Positions 1 through 8,015 of a stretch of DNA of 64,000 bases are shown here, in pieces; position 1 is the stretch's first letter; every line of letters starts with the position of its first letter. This stretch comes from a bacterium. Lineage in GTDB: Bacteria > UBA4055. The stretch covers positions 25,462 to 89,461 of the forward strand of contig JAKQBN010000013.1 of the NCBI GenBank assembly GCA_029559475.1. The letters run 5' to 3'. The notes under the pieces are model-generated. The model worked only from the letters and a program-made list of their open reading frames with translations, was not told where the DNA came from and searched no databases. A program made the position numbers and the translations under genes.

Positions 1-1328
1 TCGATCATTGCATCCGCTACTTTTTTGAAGCCGGCGATGTTGGATCCTTTTACATAGTTTACAAAACCTTTTTTGTCTTTTCCGTATTTAACGCCTGCGT
101 CATGAATATTTTTCATGATAGTTTTAAGCTTGGCATCAACTTCTTCTTTAGACCATGCTAATTTCATAGAGTTCTGGCTCATTTCAAGTCCTGAAGTAGC
201 TACTCCGCCGGCATTAGCTGCTTTACCGGGTGCGAAAGCGATCTGCTCGTGTATGAAATATTCGACCGCGTCTGCAGTACAGCCCATATTAGATGTTTCA
301 ACTACATATTTACATCCGTTTTTAACCAGCTTTTTCGCATCGTCGAGGTTCAGCTCGTTCTGAATTGCGCACGGGAAAGCCATATCGCATTTTACTTCCC
401 ATGGTTTTTTGCCTGCGAAGAATTTTGCGCCCGGGAATTTCTTAGCGTAAGGAGCAACAACGTCGTTATTCGATGCTCTTAACTCAAGCAGGTAATCGAA
501 TTTTGCCTGTGTGTTAACTCCATCCTTGTCGTAAATATACCCGTCAGGTCCGGAGATCGTAACTACCGTACCACCAAGTTCAGTGGCTTTTATTACAGTA
601 CCCCAGGTTACGTTGCCGAAACCTGAACATGCTATTGTTTTACCTTTCATTTTATCTTTTTTGTATTTGAGCATTTCGTCAGCATAGTATACCGATCCGA
701 ATCCTGTTGCTTCGGGTCTGATCAGCGATCCGCCCCAGTTAAGACCTTTACCTGTTAAAACGCCTGTGTTCTCATCTCTTAACCTTTTGTACTGGCCGTA
801 CATGAAACCGATTTCTCTTCCGCCGACACCAATGTCTCCTGCGGGAACGTCAGTTTCCGGTCCGATATATTTCTGAAGTTCTGTCATGAACGAACGGCAG
901 AATCTTAATACTTCATTGTCTGATTTGCCTTTAGGATTGAAATCGGAACCGCCTTTACCTCCGCCCATGGGAAGAGTTGTAAGACTGTTCTTGAACATCT
1001 GCTCGAATCCGAGGAATTTCAGTCCGCCGAGAGTTACGCTCGGATGGAATCTTAAACCGCCTTTATACGGGCCGATAGCGTTGTTGAACTGAACTCTGTA
1101 GCCTTTGTTGACCTGAACCTCGCCCTTATCGTCTTCCCACTCTACTTTGAACATGAACACTCTGTCCGGTTCTGTGATCCTGTCGAGTATTTTGGCTTTC
1201 AGATAACGCGGGTTTTCGTTGACCATGTCAATAACTGATTCGACAACCTCTTTTGCAGCCTGAATGAATTCGGGTTGAGCCGGGTTTTTTCTCTCTAGTT
1301 CCGCCATGAATTCTTTTAGTTTGTACAT
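1..1328 (-). CDS. gdhA: NADP-type glutamate dehydrogenase, 3' end cut by the window edge
   Basis: Absent from the ORF track because it runs off the left edge; I translated it from the minus strand. It starts MYKLKEFMAELERKNPAQPEF and stays open to base 1, about 442 residues, so only a few C-terminal residues are missing against the usual ~447-450. The hexameric GdhA signatures are present: KGGLRFHPSV, the substrate-binding lysine stretch PMGGGKGGSDFNPKG, GPETDVPAGDIGVGGREIG, the nucleotide-binding GFGNVTWGT, and ETSNMGCTADA. The enzyme interconverts 2-oxoglutarate plus ammonia and glutamate in the cytosol; with the fermentation genes nearby it may run in the catabolic direction (inference). 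The ATG at 1328 has AGG about 8 bases upstream and a strong promoter 70-100 bases upstream. It is monocistronic as far as can be seen. Confidence 0.96.
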   Translation of the reverse strand, partial: MYKLKEFMAELERKNPAQPEFIQAAKEVVESVIDMVNENPRYLKAKILDRITEPDRVFMFKVEWEDDKGEVQVNKGYRVQFNNAIGPYKGGLRFHPSVTLGGLKFLGFEQMFKNSLTTLPMGGGKGGSDFNPKGKSDNEVLRFCRSFMTELQKYIGPETDVPAGDIGVGGREIGFMYGQYKRLRDENTGVLTGKGLNWGGSLIRPEATGFGSVYYADEMLKYKKDKMKGKTIACSGFGNVTWGTVIKATELGGTVVTISGPDGYIYDKDGVNTQAKFDYLLELRASNNDVVAPYAKKFPGAKFFAGKKPWEVKCDMAFPCAIQNELNLDDAKKLVKNGCKYVVETSNMGCTADAVEYFIHEQIAFAPGKAANAGGVATSGLEMSQNSMKLAWSKEEVDAKLKTIMKNIHDAGVKYGKDKKGFVNYVKGSNIAGFKKVADAMI

Positions 1329-1399
1329 TTTTTCCTCGCATGTTTTATTTCTTTTATAGTATTGTTACTTTTTTTCACAATACCACGCATTTTGTCACA

Positions 1400-1428
1400 A
1401 ATATATATATAGTCTATATATCGGTCAA
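1400..1428 (-). promoter_or_regulatory. Sigma-70-type promoter of gdhA
   Basis: On the minus strand TTGACC, a 17-base spacer and TATATT lie 72-100 bases upstream of the gdhA ATG. The boxes sit downstream of the tRNA-Leu terminator, so gdhA appears to be transcribed independently of the tRNA. Confidence 0.7.
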
Positions 1429-1463
1429 GAGAAATTTTAACAATCTTTTTTATATAAAATGAA

Positions 1464-1486
1464 AAGGAGCGCACAAAGCGCTCCTT
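1464..1486 (-). terminator. Rho-independent terminator after tRNA-Leu
   Basis: A perfect 9-bp stem (AAGGAGCGC / GCGCTCCTT) with a 5-base loop begins 4 bases past the end of the tRNA. On the minus strand it is followed by a T-rich stretch (TTTCATTTTATA). Confidence 0.85.
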
Positions 1487-1489
1487 GAA

Positions 1490-1571
1490 TGCGGATAGAG
1501 GGATTTGAACCCCCACACCGTAAGGCACCAGATCCTAAGTCTGGCGTGTCTGCCAGTTCCACCATACCCGC
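1490..1571 (-). tRNA. tRNA-Leu (anticodon TAG)
   Basis: The minus strand folds into a class II tRNA. The acceptor 5' strand GCGGGTA pairs with TATCCGC. The anticodon stem-loop is CCAGA-CTTAGGA-TCTGG, giving anticodon TAG. A long variable arm (TGCCTTACGGTGT) and a T-loop GGTTCAAATCC are present. The discriminator base is A and the CCA tail is not encoded (TTC follows). It has its own promoter and terminator, so it is a single-gene unit reading CTA leucine codons and probably other CTN codons. Confidence 0.96.
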
Positions 1572-1582
1572 AAAACAGCGCA

Positions 1583-1611
1583 AATATAGTTATTCACGTT
1601 TTCATTGTCAA
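1583..1611 (-). promoter_or_regulatory. Promoter of tRNA-Leu
   Basis: On the minus strand a perfect TTGACA, a 17-base spacer and TATATT lie 12 bases before the mature tRNA 5' end. This is the closest match to the sigma-70 consensus in the window. Confidence 0.85.
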
Positions 1612-1642
1612 GCAATTTTTTGACAGAAATATTAAATTGCAT

Positions 1643-1670
1643 TTGCTGTTTTTATAGTTTAAATTATACT
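1643..1670 (+). promoter_or_regulatory. Possible promoter of the carboxyltransferase operon
   Basis: TTGCTG, a 16-base spacer and TATACT lie about 40 bases before the first ATG of the operon. The -35 box is weak. A TTGACA at about 1619 is an alternative -35 but lacks a good -10 at the right spacing. Confidence 0.4.
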
Positions 1671-1710
1671 GCCGTTAACCGGTATTGTTTAAATTGAGAC
1701 GGAGGAATTA

Positions 1711-3249
1711 ATGCTTGAAAAAGTAAAGCTTCTAGTTGCGAAAATGAGACATCTTGAAAAGGGCGGCGGAGAAGACAAGATAATCAAAAGGAAAGAAAAA
1801 GGTCTTATGACCGCAAGGGAGAGAATTGAATATCTTCTTGATAAAAATACTTTTAATGAAATTGACCTTTTTGTTGAACATCAGGCCAGGGATTTCGGGC
1901 TGGATAAACAAAAACTCGCAGGAGACGGCGTAGTTACCGGATTCGGCAAGATTGACGGACGTCCCGTCTGCATATTCGCTCAGGATTTTACTGTAGCCGG
2001 CGGTTCGCTTGGAAAAATGCATGCCGCTAAAATTACCAAAGTAATGGATATAGCTTCGAATATGGGTATGCCTATAATCGGAATTAACGATTCAGGAGGT
2101 GCGAGGATCCAGGAAGGCGTTGACTCTCTTGCAGGCTACGGAGAAATATTTTATAGAAATACAATAAACAGCGGCAAGATACCGCAGATATCAGTTATAA
2201 TGGGTCCCTGCGCAGGCGGAGCGGTATACTCTCCTGCCATAACGGATTTCGTTTTCATGGTCGATAAACTTTCTCAGATGTTCATTACAGGACCGAAAGT
2301 GATCGAATCCGTGTTAAATGAAAAGATAGATCCCGAAAGCCTTGGAGGTGCAAGGGTACATAACGAAATTACAGGGAACGCGCACTTTTTCGGAACTTCT
2401 GAAAAACAGACCCTGGAACAGATAAAAGACCTCCTCAGCTATCTTCCTTCATCTTGGGATAAGCCTCTTCCTGAAACCAGGCCGAGACCGCCCAAAAGCA
2501 AAAAAAGCATTCAAAAGATACTTCCTAAAGAAGTTAAGTTCTCGTACGATATGAAGGACATTATTGAACTTCTGGTAGATGATTCGCAGTTCCTTGAAGT
2601 TCAGCAGCTTTTCGCACCGAATATTACAGTAGGGTTCGCGCGCATGGACGGAAAGCCGGTGGGTATTGTGGCCAACAATCCTAAATATCTTGCCGGAGTT
2701 CTTGATGTTGATTCCAGCGATAAAGCAGCGAGATTCGTCAGGTTCTGCGATTCTTTCGGAATTCCGATCATTACCCTTGTCGATCTTCCCGGTTACCTTC
2801 CGGGCATAGATCAGGAGCATTACGGAGTCATCAGACACGGCGCAAAACTTCTTTTCGCTTATTCAGAGGCTACTGTTCCTACCGTTACTATTATTGTAAG
2901 AAAAGCTTACGGCGGTGGATATATCGCAATGGCCTCAAAACATCTGAGGACAGATTTTGTCTACGCATGGCCGACCGCAGAGATAGCCGTAATGGGAGCC
3001 GAGGGTGCCTGCAATATAATCTTCGCAAAAGAGATAGCTGAAGCAAAAAATCCGGATGAGATGAAAAAAGCTAAAGTTGAGGAATATAAGGAAAAATATT
3101 CAAATCCGTACAATGCGGCCTCAAAAGCTTACGTCGATGCCGTAATAACTCCAGATGAAACAAGAGAAAGGATCATCGCATCTCTTGAGCTTGCTAAACA
3201 CAAGGAAAAACTGAAAAAGCTTCACAAGCACGATTCTATTCCGCTTTGA
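1711..3249 (+). CDS. Acyl-CoA (propionyl-/methylmalonyl-CoA) carboxyltransferase subunit
   Basis: A 512-aa protein of the PccB/MmdA family, which moves carboxyl groups between biotin and an acyl-CoA. The N-terminal crotonase-like half has SGGARIQEGVDSLAGYGEIF and the oxyanion region MGPCAGGAVYSPAITDFVFM; the C-terminal half has GYLPGIDQEHYGVIRHGAKL and YGGGYIAMASKHL. Length is normal for a free beta subunit. The ATG at 1711 follows GGAGG. A biotin carrier gene is 25 bases downstream, but neither a biotin carboxylase nor a sodium-pumping membrane beta subunit is in the window. It could therefore belong to a propionyl-CoA carboxylase, a methylmalonyl-CoA decarboxylase or a transcarboxylase; sequence alone does not decide. 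Cytosolic. Confidence 0.92.
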   Translation: MLEKVKLLVAKMRHLEKGGGEDKIIKRKEKGLMTARERIEYLLDKNTFNEIDLFVEHQARDFGLDKQKLAGDGVVTGFGKIDGRPVCIFAQDFTVAGGSLGKMHAAKITKVMDIASNMGMPIIGINDSGGARIQEGVDSLAGYGEIFYRNTINSGKIPQISVIMGPCAGGAVYSPAITDFVFMVDKLSQMFITGPKVIESVLNEKIDPESLGGARVHNEITGNAHFFGTSEKQTLEQIKDLLSYLPSSWDKPLPETRPRPPKSKKSIQKILPKEVKFSYDMKDIIELLVDDSQFLEVQQLFAPNITVGFARMDGKPVGIVANNPKYLAGVLDVDSSDKAARFVRFCDSFGIPIITLVDLPGYLPGIDQEHYGVIRHGAKLLFAYSEATVPTVTIIVRKAYGGGYIAMASKHLRTDFVYAWPTAEIAVMGAEGACNIIFAKEIAEAKNPDEMKKAKVEEYKEKYSNPYNAASKAYVDAVITPDETRERIIASLELAKHKEKLKKLHKHDSIPL

Positions 3250-3289
3250 TCTTTTTCCCATATCAATTAATTAAATGATGAAGGCTGAT

Positions 3290-3727
3290 ATGTCGAACAA
3301 AGATGATAAAGATAATATTGACGATAAAAATAATCCGGCTGCAGAGACTTCCGCTGAAAAAGATGACGGAAAAGATGAAATTCTTGAAGAAGAGCTAATC
3401 TATACTGAGAACGATATTGTGACTCTGGACGGGGAGGAATATCACACGAATTTTACGAACAAATATCTGACCGCAAAAAATTATGTTCCAAGGCTGAAAG
3501 ATGTTGAAATGAGGGCATTTCTCCCGGGTCAGATAATCAAAGTTTACATCAAGAAAAAGAAAAAAGTTAAAGCCTTTGAAAAACTTATATCGTTCGAGGC
3601 AATGAAAATGATAAACGAAATTACTTTGAACGACGATGTAAAGATCGATGAAGTGTTCGTAAAAAAAGGCGACACTGTTGAAAAGAATCAGCTTCTGTTC
3701 AAATATAAAGTGATACCGAAAAAGTAA
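3290..3727 (+). CDS. Biotin carboxyl carrier protein
   Basis: About 145 aa. A highly charged Asp/Glu/Lys N-terminal stretch (residues 1-45) precedes a C-terminal biotinyl/lipoyl domain with the biotin attachment motif EAMKMINEI. The lysine of AMKM is the expected biotinylation site. The track starts at 3275, but AAGG at 3281 is well spaced for the ATG at 3290 (MSNKDDKDN), and nothing resembling a ribosome-binding site precedes 3275. It should carry carboxybiotin for the carboxyltransferase immediately upstream. It is not the FabE-type AccB: the charged N-terminus and genetic partner match the Mmd/Pcc carrier type. Confidence 0.88.
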   Translation: MSNKDDKDNIDDKNNPAAETSAEKDDGKDEILEEELIYTENDIVTLDGEEYHTNFTNKYLTAKNYVPRLKDVEMRAFLPGQIIKVYIKKKKKVKAFEKLISFEAMKMINEITLNDDVKIDEVFVKKGDTVEKNQLLFKYKVIPKK

Positions 3728-3748
3728 TAATTTAATAAACGTACTGTC

Positions 3749-5788
3749 ATGGAATTAATGTCGCCTGCGGGCAACAGTGAATCTTTTTATGCCGCCGTTA
3801 ATGGCGGTGCTGAAGCCGTTTATCTTGGGTTGAACCTTTTTAACGCGCGTAAACCGGCAAGAAATTTTTCATTCGAAGAAATTTCCGGAATAATTTCATT
3901 TGCGCATGCTAAAAATGTCAAAGTCTATATTACTTTAAATACCGACCTAAAATCGTCCGAGCTTGAAAATGCTTCCAAAATTCTATCCTTTCTGAATGAA
4001 ATTAAAGCTGATGCAATTATCGTAAAAGATATTGCTCTTATTTATCTGATAGACAAATATTTCTCTCCTTTCGAATTTCATTTAAGCACGCAGTTCGGAA
4101 TTTCGAACACTGCCGGTATGTTCATGGCGGAAAAGCTTGGAGCGTCAAGGGTGGTTCTCGCCCGTGAACTGAATCTTGATGAAATCAAAGCTCTGAGTGA
4201 GCCTTTTTATCCGAAAACGGAAGTTTTTGTTCAGGGTTCGATGTGCTTTTCATTTTCAGGAAAATGCCTGATGTCGAGCTGGTTCGGGGGGAAATCCGCG
4301 AACAGGGGCAGCTGCCAGGCGCCTTGCAGATTTAGGTTTGAAAAAGAACTCAGCGGAGATTTCAAACCCTATTTTTCAATGAAGGATCTTAATCTTTCTA
4401 ATGATCTGACAGATCTTGAAAAAGCCGGTGTAGCAGCTCTCAAGATTGAAGGACGGCTTAAAAGCGCCGAATGGGTGGGTGAAATAACAAAATATTATAG
4501 AAATCTGCTCGACAATAAAGTTTCTGACGGTTCAGATCCTTCGCGTTTTTCCGGACGGGAGCAGGGAAGCGGATTTTACGGCGGGCTTGAAAACCTTATT
4601 ACATCGAAAAATTCAGGCACTGTTAAAATGGAGATCAGTTCTAAACCTCAGGACCGCCGCGAAAGGCACAACGGTTACGATCTCCGGATAACCGCAGATT
4701 CTGAAATATACATTAATATCCTTACTGATCTCGGGGATGCGGAGTACAGGACCAAAGTTAAGAAACTGGTTAATGAAAAAAGAGGCATAAACCTTTCTGA
4801 GATAGAAACCCGGCTCAGAGACGTTTCTTTCGGTAATCTTTATTTGAACAGAATAAGCCTGAACAACGATATTTTGATAACAAAATCCCAGCTCAATAAT
4901 ATCGTGTCCGATCTTGGAGCTATAATTGCCCCGCTGAGCAGAAAAGAGATCAAATTCTTAAAGAACATCAAGCTGCCTTTCAAACTTGAATACGAGCTGG
5001 CTAATCCTGAATGTAACCCGAAAAATTCCATAGAAGTATGTTTCGGAAACGCAAATATACTCAAGATATTCGCGGATGATATTGATAAAATATCTAATGA
5101 GATCAAGGATTCAGGTATAAAGAAAGTTATAGTTTCTCATGCGCATTTTTCGGACATCGCAAAGATAAAAGAGCTTTCAAACAGGGTCAGGGTCGAAATA
5201 TCCCTCTTCCCCATTCTTTTTGAGAACGATCTCGAAGACTGCAGAAAGATCATAACGGAACTTGAACATACTAATAATATTTCTTACGAGGCGAACGATA
5301 TAGGCCATTTAAGGCTGCTTAAAAATACATCTAAGAAGATCGACTGCGGCCCGGGTCTGTCACCCTACAATTTTATTGCTGTAAAACAGCTTGAAAAGCT
5401 CGGTCTCGATTCCACCCACATTCCGCTTGAAGCCGATATTGAAACGATCGACGGATTAAAAAATTCTTCGCTGCCTTTAAGGATGACTATCTTTTCGAAG
5501 ATCCCGCTGTTCTACACAAGAGCCGCATCTGAAAACTTCAATGAAGGCACATCATTCACTGAACGGGAAAATTATAGATTTTCAGTTCATAAATTTAACG
5601 ACATAAGCATATTCAGCTCAGATGACTATTTTACTATACAAGATATCGACCTTTCATTTTTGAAAGTTCACGAGATCATAATCGATCTCTCCGGTGAAAC
5701 CGACATTCTCAACAAATTTCAGGCACTTAAAAGGGATCCGTCAAAATTCCCCGGTCTGAATTTCAATCTGAAGAGAAGGCTGTTCTGA
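3749..5788 (+). CDS. U32 family protein (prephenate-dependent RNA hydroxylase type)
   Basis: A 679-aa protein starting MELMSPAGNSESFYAAVNGGAEAVY, the U32 N-terminal barrel. The family signature is clear around residues 150-190 (EVFVQGSMCFSFSGKCLMSS, then SCQAPCR) and includes the cysteines thought to bind a cluster. Family members include TrhP/TrhO-pathway tRNA-U34 hydroxylases and RlhA, the 23S rRNA C2501 hydroxylase; older annotations say 'collagenase-like peptidase'. The long C-terminal extension is typical of the RlhA-like longer group. It starts 22 bases after the biotin carrier gene and overlaps the next gene by one base (TGATG), so the two are translationally coupled. Which RNA it modifies cannot be told. 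Confidence 0.85.
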   Translation: MELMSPAGNSESFYAAVNGGAEAVYLGLNLFNARKPARNFSFEEISGIISFAHAKNVKVYITLNTDLKSSELENASKILSFLNEIKADAIIVKDIALIYLIDKYFSPFEFHLSTQFGISNTAGMFMAEKLGASRVVLARELNLDEIKALSEPFYPKTEVFVQGSMCFSFSGKCLMSSWFGGKSANRGSCQAPCRFRFEKELSGDFKPYFSMKDLNLSNDLTDLEKAGVAALKIEGRLKSAEWVGEITKYYRNLLDNKVSDGSDPSRFSGREQGSGFYGGLENLITSKNSGTVKMEISSKPQDRRERHNGYDLRITADSEIYINILTDLGDAEYRTKVKKLVNEKRGINLSEIETRLRDVSFGNLYLNRISLNNDILITKSQLNNIVSDLGAIIAPLSRKEIKFLKNIKLPFKLEYELANPECNPKNSIEVCFGNANILKIFADDIDKISNEIKDSGIKKVIVSHAHFSDIAKIKELSNRVRVEISLFPILFENDLEDCRKIITELEHTNNISYEANDIGHLRLLKNTSKKIDCGPGLSPYNFIAVKQLEKLGLDSTHIPLEADIETIDGLKNSSLPLRMTIFSKIPLFYTRAASENFNEGTSFTERENYRFSVHKFNDISIFSSDDYFTIQDIDLSFLKVHEIIIDLSGETDILNKFQALKRDPSKFPGLNFNLKRRLF

Positions 5789-6708
5789 TGGACTATTCTG
5801 AAATTATTAACAGAATAGGCGACCATTGGAAACTGAAATACGGAAAAAAGATCTTCAAAATTACAATGCACGGTGATTTTACCTGCCCGAACTTGGATGG
5901 TACTGTCGGAAACGAAGGCTGCATCTACTGCAATATGAAAGCGCTTGAACCCTATATCGATCTCAAAGAAAATAGTGAAATTGAACATCACATGAAATAT
6001 CTGAAAGAACGGAACGGCGCTGAAGGATTCATCGCCTATTTTCAGGATTATTCTTCGACATATCCCGTTCAAAGTATAGAAGATAAATTCAAATATCTGG
6101 ATCAGCTCTATCGCAATGCTGTCTCCCATCCCGATATCGTCGGAATTTCAGTCTCGACAAGACCGGATGCGATCTCTAAAACCGAACTTGAAATCTTAAA
6201 ATCCTTAAATACCGATGTCACTATCGAGCTGGGTCTTCAGACGATAAATGAAAGTGACCTTGAATGGATAGGCAGAGGACATACGGTCAAACAATTTACG
6301 GATGCTGTTGAACTTATTTCAGGCTACGGATTTGATATAGTTGCTCACATAATTCTCGGTCTGCCGAATGAAACCGACGAAGAAATAATTGAACTTGCTC
6401 GTTTTATAAACTCAAGTAAATTGAATGGTGTCAAGATCCATCAGCTTACTGTTCTCAAGAATACAAGGCTGGAGAAGCTGTATAATGATAATAAGGCGCC
6501 TGAGATTCTGTCTGAAAATGAGTATTTCAGAAGGCTCGGGATACTTGTTTCGTATCTGAAAAAAGATGTTGTTATTCACAGGCTCTACACAGACGCGCCT
6601 TCAAAAGACCTTGTCGCACCGCTCTGGTGTTCCAATAAAACCGGACTTCAGGACAGGATATTCAAGTATTTTATTGAAAACGGAATAAGACAAGGTTCAA
6701 TTCGTTGA
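5788..6708 (+). CDS. TIGR01212-family radical SAM protein (YhcC/YtqA-like)
   Basis: 306 aa. The N-terminus (GKKIFKITMHGDFTCPNLDG then GCIYCN) carries the unusual C-x11-C-x2-C cluster spacing of the YhcC/TIGR01212 group instead of CxxxCxxC. YFQDYSSTY, VSTRPDA and ELGLQT are further family signatures; the usual length is about 300-320. The substrate of this family is not established; an RNA-modification role is often supposed, and coupling to a U32 RNA hydroxylase-type gene (TGATG overlap) agrees. No terminator is obvious after the stop; a convergent gene ends 66 bases on. Confidence 0.88.
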   Translation: MDYSEIINRIGDHWKLKYGKKIFKITMHGDFTCPNLDGTVGNEGCIYCNMKALEPYIDLKENSEIEHHMKYLKERNGAEGFIAYFQDYSSTYPVQSIEDKFKYLDQLYRNAVSHPDIVGISVSTRPDAISKTELEILKSLNTDVTIELGLQTINESDLEWIGRGHTVKQFTDAVELISGYGFDIVAHIILGLPNETDEEIIELARFINSSKLNGVKIHQLTVLKNTRLEKLYNDNKAPEILSENEYFRRLGILVSYLKKDVVIHRLYTDAPSKDLVAPLWCSNKTGLQDRIFKYFIENGIRQGSIR

Positions 6709-6774
6709 AGAAAGAGAAAGACAGACCTTCGAAAGAATAGGATTGCACAGGATCTATAAATTCTCCATAACTAA

Positions 6775-7083
6775 CTAATCATTATCTTTTCCCAAATTGA
6801 ATTCAAAATTTTTCTCACCAGTACCTGAATCCTTTTTCCTATTAGATGTTTTTGTGACATTAAAGCTGTTGCTGAACAGAAGTCTGCTGAGAACAAGCAA
6901 TCCGATCGCTTGCCAGAAGCTGATCTCTTTAACTCCAAAGATATCGCTTATTGTCTCAGCCCAAATCCATTGAACGAACAAACCTGCAAGAAAAAATAAA
7001 CCAGCCAAAGCTGCAATGATTATTGGAGCAATCAGAGTGATGAATAAAACTTTGTGCTTTTTAAATGATTTTGAAAAGCTCAT
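6775..7083 (-). CDS. Small two-TM membrane protein of the ECF sigma cassette
   Basis: 102 aa. Two hydrophobic segments are visible: about residues 12-38 (VLFITLIAPIIIAALAGLFF onward) and about 52-70 (FWQAIGLLVLSRLLF). The tail is charged and disordered. The pattern 'FGV.EISFWQAIGLLVLSRLLF' is one I associate with small membrane proteins next to ECF sigma factors in FCB genomes (recall, not a search). It is the last gene of a three-gene minus-strand run, 9 bases after the previous stop, with GGAGG just before its ATG. It may help sense envelope state or anchor the anti-sigma function; this is inference. Confidence 0.7.
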   Translation of the reverse strand: MSFSKSFKKHKVLFITLIAPIIIAALAGLFFLAGLFVQWIWAETISDIFGVKEISFWQAIGLLVLSRLLFSNSFNVTKTSNRKKDSGTGEKNFEFNLGKDND

Positions 7084-7092
7084 TTTGCCCTC

Positions 7093-7359
7093 CTAGAAAT
7101 TTAATTTAATTTTTATGTTATTCTTTTTAATGAATTTTTCATTCATGAACCATAGTACTTCGAAGAATGGGATTAAACCTGCTATCTTCAACATGACTCT
7201 ATTAATAATTATTGTTAATATGCTGTTTTGATTTTCAATTTCTTTTGACTCTGACAAACATCTAGATTTTGAATAATCAAGAATGCTCGTTTTAAGTGTT
7301 TCTGAAATTTCAGGCTGCTTTAATTCTTTCAATATATTCTCAAGTTCTTTTACCTTCAT
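7093..7359 (-). CDS. Small hydrophobic-tail protein, candidate anti-sigma factor
   Basis: 88 aa, not recognised. The N-terminal half is charged and helical (MKVKELENILKELKQPEIS...), and a hydrophobic segment follows at about residues 45-72 (ILTIIINRVMLKIAGLIPFF). A short soluble part then a membrane segment, encoded directly after the sigma stop (ATG adjoins TAA), is the layout of an anti-sigma factor, but no zinc-binding HxxxCxxC anti-sigma motif is present. The function is inferred from position only. Confidence 0.6.
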   Translation of the reverse strand: MKVKELENILKELKQPEISETLKTSILDYSKSRCLSESKEIENQNSILTIIINRVMLKIAGLIPFFEVLWFMNEKFIKKNNIKIKLNF

Positions 7360-7920
7360 TTATGCCTCCTCATAATATTGTTTAAGGTACTTTACCGCAT
7401 ACAGGTATCGACCGGTAACTGTATTCCTGCTTAGTTTTTTTATTTCTGCTATCTCTGAAAAAGAAAAACCTGAATATACATGAAGATGCAAAATAGTATG
7501 AAATTCGTTTTTCTTTTCTGATAATTTCTTCATAGCAGTTTTTAGTTTCTCAAGATTGGGCTTTTTATCGAATTCAGTCTCGAAATCAGAAATATCCTCG
7601 GGCAGTTCTCTGCCCCCTTCGTAATCAATCTCCTCGGCATAAGATATTGAGTCTTTAAATTTATCTCTCACTCTGCTGCTAATCACATTCATTGCGATTG
7701 CGAACAAATAGCTTTTCGGTTTATCTATCTCTCTTTCAAAAAGCGCATTTATAAATTTCCTGAATGTTTCCTGGAAAATATCATCTGCAAAATCTGGATA
7801 TGTTTTTCCGCAGATGAATCCGTAAAGTTTATCCTTGTACCTGTCGAAGAATTTCTCAAAAGCTAAACTATCTCCTCTTTTAACATACATATCCAGTAAT
7901 TCTTTATCGCTTTTCATCAT
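7360..7920 (-). CDS. ECF-type RNA polymerase sigma factor
   Basis: 186 aa. Region 2 is visible at about residues 20-90 (FEKFFDRYKDKLYGFIC, then DDIFQETFRKFI and PKSYLFAIAMNVI). Region 4 with its helix-turn-helix is at about 140-180 (FHTILHLHVYSGFSFSEIAE, then NTVTGRYLYAVKYLKQYY). There is no region 1 or 3, as expected of ECF factors. AGGAG directly abuts two in-frame ATGs (7920 and 7917); the second is slightly better spaced. It leads a tight cassette with the two small membrane proteins and probably autoregulates, as such factors usually do (inference). Confidence 0.88.
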   Translation of the reverse strand: MMKSDKELLDMYVKRGDSLAFEKFFDRYKDKLYGFICGKTYPDFADDIFQETFRKFINALFEREIDKPKSYLFAIAMNVISSRVRDKFKDSISYAEEIDYEGGRELPEDISDFETEFDKKPNLEKLKTAMKKLSEKKNEFHTILHLHVYSGFSFSEIAEIKKLSRNTVTGRYLYAVKYLKQYYEEA

Positions 7921-8015
7921 CTCCTGCCGGATTTTTCCTTTTCGATAACATAGACTCCTTTTTTAACAACTGGTTGTAATAAATTTTATAAAATAATTCA
8001 AATTCTTTCGTATAG

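Noticed and set aside
115-1092. Plus-strand ORFs 115..363, 249..482 and 886..1092
   Set aside because: They are shadows on the opposite strand of gdhA, which gives a full family match on the minus strand.
1316-1528. Minus-strand ORF of 70 aa
   Set aside because: It runs through the tRNA-Leu gene, its terminator and the gdhA promoter, so it cannot be a normal coding gene.
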